NCBI RefSeq assembly: GCF_001522545.3
Contig: NC_031781.1
Location: forward strand, 8,809,487-8,873,486
Direction of reading: 5' to 3'
Length of the DNA: 64,000 nucleotides
DNA from: Parus major
Taxonomy: Eukaryota; Chordata; Aves; Passeriformes; Paridae
Part shown: in pieces, positions 44,184 through 54,338 of the stretch
Position numbering within the stretch: position 1 is the first letter of the stretch
Layout of the letters: the number at the start of each line of letters is the position of its first letter
The notes under the pieces: model-generated
What the model saw: the letters and a program-made list of their open reading frames with translations, nothing else
Told to the model about the DNA's origin: nothing
Database searches by the model: none
Translations under genes and position numbers: made by a program

Positions 44184-44814
44184 TGATGGATGCAGTCTGG
44201 ATCTTAACTGCTATCCCAATGAAATGTGCCACATAGCCCCTAATCCCAGATATTTAATGGGCAGGAAACAGGATTTCCTTGGCTTTCCAGCCCAGTGGTC
44301 ACTCTGGGCTTGCAGCACATCTCTGGCTGCGCTTTAGGGTGGAGAACTGGGGTACCCACAGCAGGACTGCTCACTGGGCTGAGCAAGGAGAAGTGGACAA
44401 ATAAACCTGGTGCAGTTAGGACAGCACTAATTTTAGCAAGGCTGAATGCAACAAGCTCAACTGGAATAAATCAGACAAGCACCCATGGCTTTGTGGTTGC
44501 AGGAGGAATCTCTGTGCCTCCATAGAGGCAGTGTTTACTTGCAGCAGCTTTTCCCATCCCTGCTCCAGTGGCCCCATCTCCACCCAGCCTGACACAGCCC
44601 ACATTTGTAACCTATTTCTTGTTGTTTTAACGCAATGCTGCAATTCTAACCCACAGCCTCAGATTGTCAAGCAGTTTTTCTTTTCTTTCCTCCAGAAAAA
44701 AAAAAAAAATACAGCTGAACTAATTTGATGAAAGAAGAAAATAAAATGTAAGCCAGACTAAACACATGCAGTTCCTACCTACAGCCAGGGCCTGGCTTCT
44801 CCCAGGCCAAAGTC

Positions 44815-44935
44815 AACACATGTCAATTTTTAACATGACAGGGCTTTAAAAGGGAGGTTTGAGCCCTGGATGAGAGGCGGCTGGAAAACATTAATAACAA
44901 GGTCTGTCAATTAAAGGCAGGCATGACAAGCCACC
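44815..44935. promoter_or_regulatory. Paired TGTCA/TGACA (MEIS/TGIF-like) motif cluster
   Basis: TGTCAATT...CATGACA occurs twice: TGTCA 44821 with TGACA 44836-44840, and TGTCA 44905-44909 with TGACA 44924-44928. TALE homeodomain proteins bind TGTCA/TGACA. The repeated inverted arrangement suggests a real element but is unproven. Confidence 0.35.
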
Positions 44936-45342
44936 AAGACAAGAGCTAGGGGGTTTCCCTTCCTCCCCTTCTCTTCCCTCTTAGTTTGGTGAAAAAAAAA
45001 GTGACTTAAGAAAAAAACCCCTCACTTCTGAAAAAACTGTAGCCACATTACCTAATGAAGGATGGGTTTTGTTTAGGAGCCTTGAGAACAGCCCAGCAGG
45101 CCAGGGTTAAGATTAACAGGTTAAGGAAAGCATTGCTTGGAAGGATGCTCCCAGTGGCTGCACCCATCCCAGTGCCATTGCTCCCACTTCACCTGTGCAT
45201 GCTGGGGAGGAGCAGCAGCCTGGCTGTCTCCTCCAGAGCATCAGGCATCATCATCCAGAAGGATTTGCAGTTTCTGCACCGAGGTGGCTTGGTGGTGATG
45301 TATCTGTTGCACTGGAAAGGGCTATTCTGGGTTCTGGTCAGG

Positions 45343-45362
45343 GAAAAAAAAAAAAAAAAAAA
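45343..45362. repeat. Poly(A) run
   Basis: This is an uninterrupted run of about 20 A. No retroposed sequence is recognised upstream of it. Confidence 0.8.
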
Positions 45363-46272
45363 GAAAAGGGAAAACACCACCCTGCTTTTATCAGCCCCAT
45401 AGGAAGTGTTTCTATGGCTTTCATGAGCTGGGCAGATTTCTGTCCCAAACCACCCAAAGCTGGGCTCCAAAACAGTTGAGAAAAACAAGGGAAAGGGCAC
45501 CAGCCTTTGGAAACTAAGTCAAAAGTGAATGAGGAGAGGGGTAAGGAGGGGTGGGTGTTGGCATTAGGGGGGTGTGGAGGGGAAAGGGCTTTACTCCCAA
45601 AATCCAGCAAACATCCTGCTGAGCTGGGAGGAGGTTCCCATGGTGCAGAGAAGCAGTGTTGTCTTTCAGCTGGGAAAGCAGGTAAAGATTCAGCCCAGAG
45701 GGAAATGTCATAGATTCATTTCACCTTCAACACCTAAATAACTACTTCATCCACAGTCACACTCTGCACAGTATGTACTGTGCTGGTGTGTGTTACACAT
45801 CCACACAGCAGAGGAACTGGCTGGTGGAGCAGCTCCAACATCCCCTGCTGCCATATCCTGTTCCCAAGAGTGGCCCAAACAGATGCTCCAGTAGGTCCTA
45901 AGAGCCCACAACAGCCAAAGGCAATGTGCTCTGCCTCCCAGCATCAGCTCTCTCAGTCTCTGAAGGGGAGAGGACCTTCCTGGAGACCCTCTGCTTACAG
46001 ACATTGCATCCACCCACTGACCTGACTGGTGGCTGTGCAGGGCTGCAGCAACACACTTTGAGTGGCTCAGATGTGCATGGGCTTTGAGGGATGAAGCTCT
46101 TCCCCTTCACGTGCCATTTGCCCAAGTGTGGCAGGTGAGCTGGGCTCCTGTCCTGCTCAATCAAAAACCTCCTTCCAACACACATGGGGTTCACTTTGCA
46201 AGGACAGGCAGAGACATGCCAGGCTGATTTGTTCCAACAAGCCCTAGGCCAGGCCCCTGAGGTGGTGAAAGG

Positions 46273-46373
46273 CTCCTGGGGTCTCTTAAATGCCACCTCC
46301 CCTCTCTGTGGAGTGGAAAACAAAGTCATTAAGTACTCTTCTGCTCAGGGATTTGTCACTGTTAAGGACAGTA
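46273..46373 (+). repeat. Dispersed repeat, copy 2
   Basis: This is the partner of 42916-43014 in the same orientation, about 3.4 kb away, with the solo LTR between them. Identity looks like roughly 80-85 percent by eye, with one or two small indels. Confidence 0.8.
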
Positions 46374-48004
46374 AGAACAGACCAAGACTACTGTGCCAAG
46401 TGAAAACAGTGGTGAAGTTGATGTTTTCATCCCAGTACAGATTAAATGCACTGAGGATGGAGAAAACTCACAGGAGAGCCCAGCCCTGAGCTCCTGCACT
46501 GGGCACATCAGTCTTCTCCATTTGGGGCACACTGACCTCACTGCCCAGCTTTGGCCACTACCTCAGCAGCATGGGCCACTGGCAGTGCCCACCCACACTC
46601 AGCACCGCAGAGCTGAGTGTGCTGTCACCATACCCAAGCTGTCCTTTAGCACACAGGTCAACCCCCAGACACATTTCACTTGCACTGCTCTCCTCATTCT
46701 CCAAATACCCAGCACAGCCTATCACACCTTCCTCCCTCCTCCCCTTCCCTTCCAGGCAGAGCTTCCCTGCTTCCCACAGTATCACCCAGCAGGATCGCTC
46801 AGCACTGGGGAACAAAATTGAAGGAAAGCCCTTTTAAATCAAGTTCATGCCTTGCATCAAGAAAGGTTAGTCTTCCACTCCCCAGATAATGGATACAGAT
46901 GTTACACTGATGCCACATTTGATTTCAGCCAAAAAGCCAAGTGAGTTTAAAACATTCATTTATCTCAAACTGTAAGCAAAGCTTATTCTCACTAATCTCA
47001 ATAATTACTCGACTTCTCCCACATCACAAGTGGATCACAAGGAGCAGCCATACAATGGCAAGGTTTCCTTCCTCCACAGGACTCTGCTCAGAGCAGGGAT
47101 CAGAGATTTGCAAGGAATTCCCTCTTTAAAGAGATGTTGCTGGGCTTGCTGAACTGGGTTCTACAGGATTGTTTAGGACTTGAAGGATTGGGACCTGAAC
47201 TCTTCCTGTTCAAGACCAACATCTCTGATCCAAGAGCGTCAGGGCTGTTGGTGTCACTCTAAGACCAGAAACGTACAAAGTCATGAGGGATCAGTAGGAC
47301 TTAAATCCCTCTCAAACTCCACAAGATCTTTTCAGGCATACAATGGGAACAAGGATAAATTAAGCATCTCCAGTGTAGTATCAAGTGAACAGAGAAAAGC
47401 TACCCACGAGGGCCTGATGGAACAGAGCAAGGAGATTTTCTTCTCAGACATGTCTGCTTGAAACAGCCTGAAACATTTCCATTTCTGTTGCCTTTTAATA
47501 GCAAGGTCATCTCCTTTCTTCCTACCCTGACATCCTCCATCAGGGCCTCTTTCTGGGAACTCACAGCAATGCACCAGATGTCACTGAGAGACAGAAAAAC
47601 AACCAGGGGCCAAACTGGGGCATTTCACCATGGCCCTGAATGAACCACGTGGCATTTGGCTCAGCGGGGAGGGGAGCAGAGATCACCCCCTTGGAGGCAC
47701 TGCCAAGCCTCCCAAGCCCCCGGGGCTGGAAGGAGCCCCTTTCTCCCATCATGAACAACCACCCTGCTCCTGGAAAAAGCCAGCAGCCCCACATCCTGCA
47801 GACTCCTCCCAGCACTAACTGGCCACTGGAAATAATCTAAATATTTGCAGCCGAAAGGAGACTTGTTTGTTTTCCCCATTTTTGCTGAGTTTGAACAGCA
47901 CTCAGCACGGTACCCCACACAATTCCAGCTCCCAGCAGCCCCAGTGGACACCAGCACACAAACATCCCCACTTGCTGGAGGACAGGAATGCTCACAGTGA
48001 GCTC

Positions 48005-48025
48005 TGTCACGGTCCCTCCGTGACA
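48005..48025. repeat. Perfect 8 bp inverted repeat
   Basis: TGTCACGG, a 5-base loop TCCCT, then CCGTGACA. It could be a dimeric protein-binding site or chance. Confidence 0.6.
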
Positions 48026-49574
48026 CCCACACTAACAGCACTGGGACAGCTCAGGCCCCACCTGGCACGGCAGCAGCTATCACAAGAGAGCCAGAGCTGT
48101 GAGAAAACACCAGCACCACTGGCCAAGAAGAGGGTGCTAATGCTCTACTCAAGGAAATGTGTTTTATTAGATGAAGGATACAAAAGGCTTTCTCAGGACT
48201 ACAGACCTCAGGTATGCAGCCACTGTGACAGGCACTGACCAGAGGGCAAGGATGAAGAAAGGGAGAAAAGAAACCACAAAACTTAAAAAAGAAACCCACC
48301 TGTGCTTGGTGACACATTAAATTCCTCCTTCAAATATTCATCTCAAGACACATTTTCAGCCTTCTTCTCTTTTTTTCTTTAGTCCAGATCTTGAGACTAA
48401 AAATACATTCACCTTAAAAAAACCCAAACCACCAAACATCCAGATCCCAGAATCCAAAGTTTAAAAAGGTGTAGGTTTGTAATAGCCCTAAAAATGCAGC
48501 CATCTGCCCTCCCCCCAAAAGAGCAGAAGGAAGGAGAGAGCAAAGGAAGGGGAGGGGAAGGTGCAGGTGTGGGCTTTTATGGGTGCACAGGTCCCCGAGG
48601 TTAGAGGGTCCCCAGCTGGGGAAGCCACCTTGGCATCCCCCTCCCAGGTGTGATGCTGAGAGCAGAGGATGCTCCCTGCTTTCAGAGGATGGGCATAGCT
48701 CTGGCAACTGCTGTGCAGCACCTACCTGCTTATAAACAGCTTTCTGAAAGCACCCTTGGGCACGTGCTGACCTCTGGCAGCACCTCTTTGCCCTCACCAA
48801 GGCTGGAGGGAGCTGAGGCAGTGGGGGAACAGGGGATTAGCCTGGGCTTTGGCTTTGCTCACACCAGTTCCTATCTCCCAGTCCCGTTCCACCTCTCTGC
48901 AGCAGGTTTAGATCATTTCCAGAGATAGACTGGAATACACCATCCCTGCTAAACCACTCACCTGGCCCCTCCTGAGCTGCTCCAACAGCATGGCTGGGGC
49001 CACTGGGACACCCCCTGGGGCCTCCTGGGGATGGAGGGATGGGGAAAAGAAGGAAAAATATTCTTCTATCCTTTTGCCACCTGCAAGCTTCTGCCCATTT
49101 CCACATATTTCCAGAGTGTCTATTTTTCCACATTAAAGGGGGCTGGAGTAAATGTCACGCTGCAGCATATTTCTGTGAACAAAGCCACAAGTGTGAATGG
49201 CCACAGGTACAAATTCTCTCCCCTGATTTCCCAGGTTTTCAGGAGTGACCTTGGAAAAAGAGTGAGCCATAGTTCTTCATGGCATGGGTGATAACACGTT
49301 TGTCACCATTCAAAGTGTCTGAAGGCTGCCCAGGTTTTATTTTATTGCATTTCAAGGTGTCACCAAGACCCGGTTGAATTACGTTGCCAACTCCTTCATA
49401 AAAAGAGAAAAGTGACTTCACTTTCCTGCAAAGAGATCAGAGCTCAGGGAGCCACTCAGATGTGTACAAGGCTTTTCTTTTTTATTATTTTTTTTTTTCC
49501 TGCAAGTGTACAATAACTAAAACTCGCAGGTGAAAGGCTTTGGGAATCTACCTGCGCTAGTAAATATAAATGTT

Positions 49575-49912
49575 TAATCACGGCGGAAAGCAGGAGCCGC
49601 AGAACCGCGATTGTTCAGTCCCGCAGCGGGATTATGTGAATTGTCAGCGCGGAGCTGAGCGGGGCCGTCCCGGGGCTGCCCGTGTGGAGCAGCCGGAGCC
49701 CCGGGGCTGCCGCCCGGTTCCGCCGCTCCGGGGATGCTGCGAGGGCGGCTCCGCCAGCCCGGCCCCGCCGCGCCTCCCCCGCGCTGCCAGAAGGTGCCGC
49801 CGTCCGCCTGCGAATCGCTCCCAGCCCCAATTAGGCGGCAGGTATCGGCTGCAATCACGGCTGCTGATAGAGATAAATGGGGAAGGCACTATCTGCCCAA
49901 CAATAGTGGTTT
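49575..49912. promoter_or_regulatory. GATA2: CpG island ending in a triple GATA cluster, cut by assembly gap
   Basis: GC/CpG-rich sequence (49590-49850) passes into TGATAG (49865-49870), AGATAA (49871-49876) and CTATCT (49889-49894), three GATA motifs within 30 bases. The cluster is about 4.1 kb before the probable distal GATA2 start. In mouse, GATA factors bind GATA2 upstream sites at -1.8, -2.8 and -3.9 kb, so this is a candidate for the -3.9 kb site. That assignment is inferred from distance and motif content. Confidence 0.45.
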
Positions 49913-50007
49913 NNNNNNNNNNNNNNNNNNNNNNNNNNNNNNNNNNNNNNNNNNNNNNNNNNNNNNNNNNNNNNNNNNNNNNNNNNNNNNNNNNNNNNNN
50001 NNNNNNN
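49913..50007. other. Assembly gap (95 N)
   Basis: The gap runs from 49913 to 50007 and is flanked by TT on the left and an A-rich stretch on the right. This suggests a low-complexity sequence that failed to assemble. The true length is unknown. Confidence 0.99.
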
Positions 50008-50039
50008 AAAAAAAAGAGAGAAAAAAAAACAATTGAACT

Positions 50040-50480
50040 TTTCATCAGCTGCTAATCATGATTTTTTTATTGCTTTGCTTAGCATTTTCTGGGGAATAAA
50101 ACCTCAGAGGAGCCCAGTCTTTTGTGGAAAATGAAAGGGCATATAAAAAAATGAATGTACATGGATTCTAAATATTTCAGGTTGTATGACTTTGTGTTTG
50201 ACCTTAGCAGAAGATGAACTAATCCTGCAATATAATAGACTTTCATAGAGATATGGAAAATGGCTGCTTTTTTATCTCAGTTGCCATGGGAACCATCAGA
50301 GAGAAGGCCTAGCTGAGATGCAATAGAAGGTTATTAAATGTGTGCTTGTGTATATTGGAAAAATACAGCTTTTTGTCATCTTGTGTCACTCATAGGTCTT
50401 TAATGCGTAATGTTTAGGTTATTAATAAACTAACACAGGTCCATTTTTTACAGAGAACAACTGTGAATACAGCCATATAA
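50040..50480. promoter_or_regulatory. GATA2: AT-rich candidate element with RFX X-box and GATA site
   Basis: About 440 AT-rich bases sit between GC-rich neighbours. TTATCT (50272-50277) is followed by GTTGCCATGGGAAC (50280-50293), which matches the RFX X-box palindrome with one mismatch. The texture resembles a conserved non-coding element upstream of GATA2. Confidence 0.4.
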
Positions 50481-50879
50481 AATTAGTACAAGTTGAACAT
50501 TTGCAAAACTCTCAAGCACGGGCAGGGGCTGCTGCTTGCCTGCAACATCCCATGAAAGTTTCTCTTTCCAGGGAAGGACAAGATGAGCTTTGCTGGACAG
50601 GCAGAGGGGACCAGGAGATTGTGGGTGTCCTGTCCCCAAACCAGAATCTCGCTGTCTCCCTGGCCTGGGGGTCAGGGCAGTGCTAGTCATATGTGATGTG
50701 CTGCAGGACAAAATGTTTCCTTCTCTGCTTCCTGGGCACAAGCTCAGGTACTACCAGAAGAAAGAAGGGTTAGGTGAGCCAAAGGGACCTCTGTCCCTAG
50801 CTCTGGGTGGGGGGATCTCCTGTTCTGGAGCTGGGGGCTGCACACCCAGACTGATAGGCATTTACTGTTATATAGATAG

Positions 50880-50992
50880 GTTTTGGGAGGGGGAAAAAAA
50901 ATGGGGAGGGGGGGGGAGAAGAGAGAATAAGAAACAAGAAATAAAGAGAGAAGTAGAGAAAGAGAGGAAGAGAGAAAGAAAGGAAGGAAATC
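50880..50992. repeat. Homopurine tract
   Basis: Over 100 bases are almost entirely A and G, with mixed G runs and GAGA/GGAA motifs. Such tracts can form triplex structures or bind GAGA-type factors. It has no coding content. Confidence 0.85.
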
Positions 50993-51754
50993 TGATACTG
51001 CCCTGAGCTGGAAGGGACAGACTTCACACTAACTCTAGGAGAAAATAAGTCCCTTTTTGAAACGTTTATTTTTGTCTCTCAGAATCACTAATTGCTTCCC
51101 AAATTTGGGCTGCCTCAGGTGCCCTGTTCTGCCTGTGGCTGGGAGCTGGAGGGATCACCCAGCACCAACAGCGAGGGCTGGAAGTGACAGTGAGCCCAGC
51201 CCGTGGAGGACCCAAGGGACTGCCAGGGCTCCATGGCCAGGGTTTGGGGGGAACAAGCTGGGGGGAGTACGGGGAGTTTTTACTAGATTGACTCTGCTGG
51301 ACCCTGAGACTGCTGAGGGCTGGGACAGGGCTGGGACACAGCTGAGCCTGGCTGGGGACAGAGGTGCTGCCATGCACTTGACTCCTGAAGCAGTGAGTGC
51401 CCAGGGAGCCAGGTGAAGGTGGCTGTGGGTGCAGAAGTGAGTGTCAGCTTGAGCAGGTGTCTGGGGTGCCCAGGATGATGTTCACAACTCTTCTCCCTTC
51501 CCTGCAAATCCACCAGTACCTCAGCAAAGCAGCCCCAAATTTACAAGCGTGCTGTGTGGCAGCACCCTGCACGGTGAGCTGCTGTCCCACCGTGCTCCCC
51601 TGGATCGGGGATGGGCAGGGGACCCTCGTGTCACCACGAAATCCACAGCAAAGAACCGCGTGTGTGAAGAGCCTCGGGGGTGTCCCAGGCCCGGCTGGGG
51701 GCAACCCTCGTGCACAGCAGCCCCGCATCCATGCATACTAAGTAAAGCAAGGAA

Positions 51755-52065
51755 TACGTAGATTTTGCCTATCTGCCGATCAAACGCGGAGATCTGCTCT
51801 GGTAAATGATGCATTAGATGCGGTGGCTGTATTTGTTGTGTGAGTTTTGAAAGGGTTCCGATAATCTGGAAGCGAGAGATAAGGAACACCATTTATTCAG
51901 CAGCACTTTGGAACCAATTTTCAACCCTGTTCAACCCCATTCTCCAGCAGCCTCCAGGAGCCCAGGAGATAAGGATTGGGCTATTCATTATCTTCACAAG
52001 GAACAAAGATTAGCTAGCAGAGATGAAAAATTACCCCTGGATAGTAATAATAAGGAAGCGAACCT
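51755..52065. promoter_or_regulatory. GATA2: Upstream GATA-site cluster (about -2 kb of distal GATA2 exon)
   Basis: Motifs include TATCTG near 51770, GATAA (51860-51864), AGATAA (51877-51882), AGATAA (51967-51972) and TTATCT (51988-51993). They sit in AT-rich, element-like DNA with several homeobox-type sites. Position and content resemble the mouse -1.8/-2.8 kb GATA autoregulatory sites. This is inference without an alignment. Confidence 0.45.
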
Positions 52066-52188
52066 GGAGAGCTGCTGAGCCTATATTCTCCTTGCTGCTG
52101 GTGCTGCTTCTTCTCTTTTAAAATTCTCTCCCTCTTTTTTTGTTGAATTGGAAAGGTTGGGGTGGGTTTTTTGTTTTTTTTTTTCCTT

Positions 52189-52190
<2 letters not shown>

Positions 52191-52228
<38 letters not shown>
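52191..52228. repeat. Poly(T) run, 38 bases
   Basis: This is an uninterrupted T run preceded by shorter T tracts from 52135. The length may be unreliable in the assembly. Confidence 0.9.
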
Positions 52229-52231
<3 letters not shown>

Positions 52232-52889
52232 GGGGAAGAAAATTTTCCTTCACTGTCTATCATATTTTTCAATATGCAGAATATGGTTGTTACCGTGAAA
52301 GAGAGCAGAGCACGGTCCCCCCTTCCTCCCAGACTTTCAGATGACATCTTTAGCACGAAAGCTTAACAGGAAAGAAAAACATCCTTCTCTTCCAGCAGGC
52401 ATGAGGGGAAAATGCTGACTCCCTGCCCCTCCGGCCCCCAGTGTCTCTGGTGGCACGTGGAGAAGTGACCCCGGCTGTCCCGGGACAGCGCGGCTGGAGA
52501 GCCGGCACAGCGCGGTGAGGCTCGGGCGGGCACTGCTCCGCTCTCATCCCCCTGAGCCCCCGGCTCGCATACCCCCGTCTGACCCCGCTTGGGGAAAAAT
52601 CTGCAGCCTTCAAACCCCACTTTCCCCGTAGTTTTTCCGCCTGAGCGACAGTTCCTCGTTTTGGAGTCGTTCCGTGCGGGGCGATCCCAGGACGCGGCTG
52701 CCGACAGCGTCTCCCTCTTCCTGGGCACAAGGGAAAAAAGAGGGGATATATGTATGTATGTATTTTAATACCACATTCTTTTGTATTTTTCCCCTGCATA
52801 AATCTGGTGATGTATCTTCTCTCAGAGGATGAAGGGTAATACAGGAGGAGTAATTAAAACACTTACTTTGGAAATGGGCTGCGTGGGGC

Positions 52890-52904
52890 TGATAAGAATT
52901 ATCT
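52890..52904. promoter_or_regulatory. GATA2: Inverted GATA pair TGATAAG-aa-TTATCT
   Basis: TGATAAG (52890-52896) and TTATCT (52899-52904) face each other across two bases, with ATATC close by. The site is about 1.1 kb upstream of the probable distal GATA2 start. Confidence 0.45.
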
Positions 52905-53899
52905 GCCGCATATCAAGGACCCTTTTTCCCCTGAACCATATCACAAAGACAGACAGAAAATGCCAGCAGAATAGGATCCCCCCCTTCTCTTTTCCCTGCT
53001 CACATTTTTACCTCCATTATGATGATAATTCCTCTCCCGCGAAACTTTTCTCCTTCCCTTCCCCAACCGTATTTCGTTCCCCCACCTCCCGCAGGGCCCC
53101 CACCGGTCGGTCCGGCCTTTGTTTCTGTATTAATATGGTTTTCCTGCAGCCTGGGGCGGGGGTCTCGCTTGTCCCCCCCTCTGGAGAATCGCATCGCTCC
53201 CCCCGAGCAGCCCCGGCGCCCGTGACCCCGCGCAGGCAGCGGGGGCTTGGCGAGAGAAGCCCCCGGCCCCCCACACACAGCGACAGGAAAACACCCGGCA
53301 GGTGAGCACTGAAGCCAGGGCTGGGAAGCGCAAACATTTCCAAAAACATTCGTTCTGGTTGGATTTCTTAGTGCTCTACGAAATAGACGTATTTTACCGT
53401 CTCTTTCCTAGCTATAACGACTCGTCACGTAATATCTGCTTGTGCCTCTTCCAGCTTCTCCGCTGCCTCACTTACGTGCAGGTGCATAGCCCGAAAGGCT
53501 GAATTTGGAAGGGAAAGGTGTGAGAAGAAACATGAGGTTATACAAAAATCAGGCTGGTCAATCGGAAAAAAAAAAATAAAAAAAATTCCAAGACTCCCAG
53601 AACATTTTCTTCACTAGAGAGGGAAAGAAAATTAATACGACTAAGAGTAATTTATAGGAATAATTGATGCTATGAAGCGGCTCCCCCCAGCCCACCTTGC
53701 TTGGGATCAGAGGAAGAGGCGAGAGGCTCGGGAGAGGCTGGGGTTGCGGCGCCCGCCGTGTCGGAGCCCGGTTTCCCAGCGCCTGGGATGTGAGTGCGTG
53801 TTGTTGGTATAATATCAAGTCATTTAAAATATGAAAGTCAAGTCGCGTAGACTGTGACAGCAACCGTAACAAAAGGTGCAAGCAACAGACAATGTGATG

Positions 53900-53990
53900 T
53901 GCTTGTACAGATATTGTAATGATGCAAATGAAGTGGAGGGGACGAGCTGCCTTATTATGTACATAAATACAGAGTGGCTCGCTGTGCCAT
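53900..53990 (+). promoter_or_regulatory. GATA2: Probable distal (1S-type) GATA2 promoter
   Basis: A perfect octamer ATGCAAAT (53922-53929) and a TATA-like ACATAAATAC (53961-53970) lie upstream of an exon-like segment ending in a strong donor at 54338/54339. Mouse GATA2 has a distal haematopoietic/neural first exon (IS) several kb upstream of a general first exon (IG). The 7.2 kb separation from the start codon fits that plan. The start site, near 53990, is inferred. Confidence 0.5.
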
Positions 53991-54338
53991 CCGTGAATGC
54001 GGGAGAGTGAGAGAGAGAAGGGGAGGGAAAGAAGGGAGAGAGGAAAGGAGAGGGAGGGAGGAGGGAGGAAGGGAAGGGGGGAAGGAGGGAAGGGAGGAAA
54101 AAAAAAAGGGCTCAGCTCGAAACTGCTGCCAGTTTTCAGCAAGCGCTCTCGGCGGCAGCCCCTCCGCCGGGCTGCGCGCACCCTCCGCCCGCGGCAGAGC
54201 CGCCGCTCCCGTCGCGGGGAGGCTCTGGCGGCCGGACCCCTCCCCAGCCCGCCGAGCGGCCCCGCGAGGAGCAGAACTGACGCTTCCCATACACCGAGCG
54301 GAGAACTGAAAGAAAAACGAGGACCGGAGGGAGGCAAG
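53990..54338 (+). other. GATA2: Probable distal non-coding first exon of GATA2
   Basis: This segment begins about 30 bases past the TATA-like box. It includes a homopurine tract (54001-54110), turns GC-rich and ends GGCAAG|GTAAGG, a near-perfect donor. It would splice to the common exon at 61303. The start is approximate and no start codon is used here. Confidence 0.5.
54000..54118. repeat. Homopurine (GA/GGGA) tract in distal exon
   Basis: About 118 bases are almost only G and A (GAGAGA, GGGAGG and GGAAGG units). It lies within the probable distal first exon, so the transcript leader would carry it. Confidence 0.85.

Larger units (their letters stand above)
44184..49569. other. Intergenic interval between LTR and GATA2 promoter domain
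   Basis: No gene is recognised. It includes A runs (44696-44709 and 45343-45362), a TALE-type motif cluster (44815-44935), the second direct-repeat copy (46273-46373) and an inverted repeat at 48005-48025. Open frames are short and unconvincing. Confidence 0.5.
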
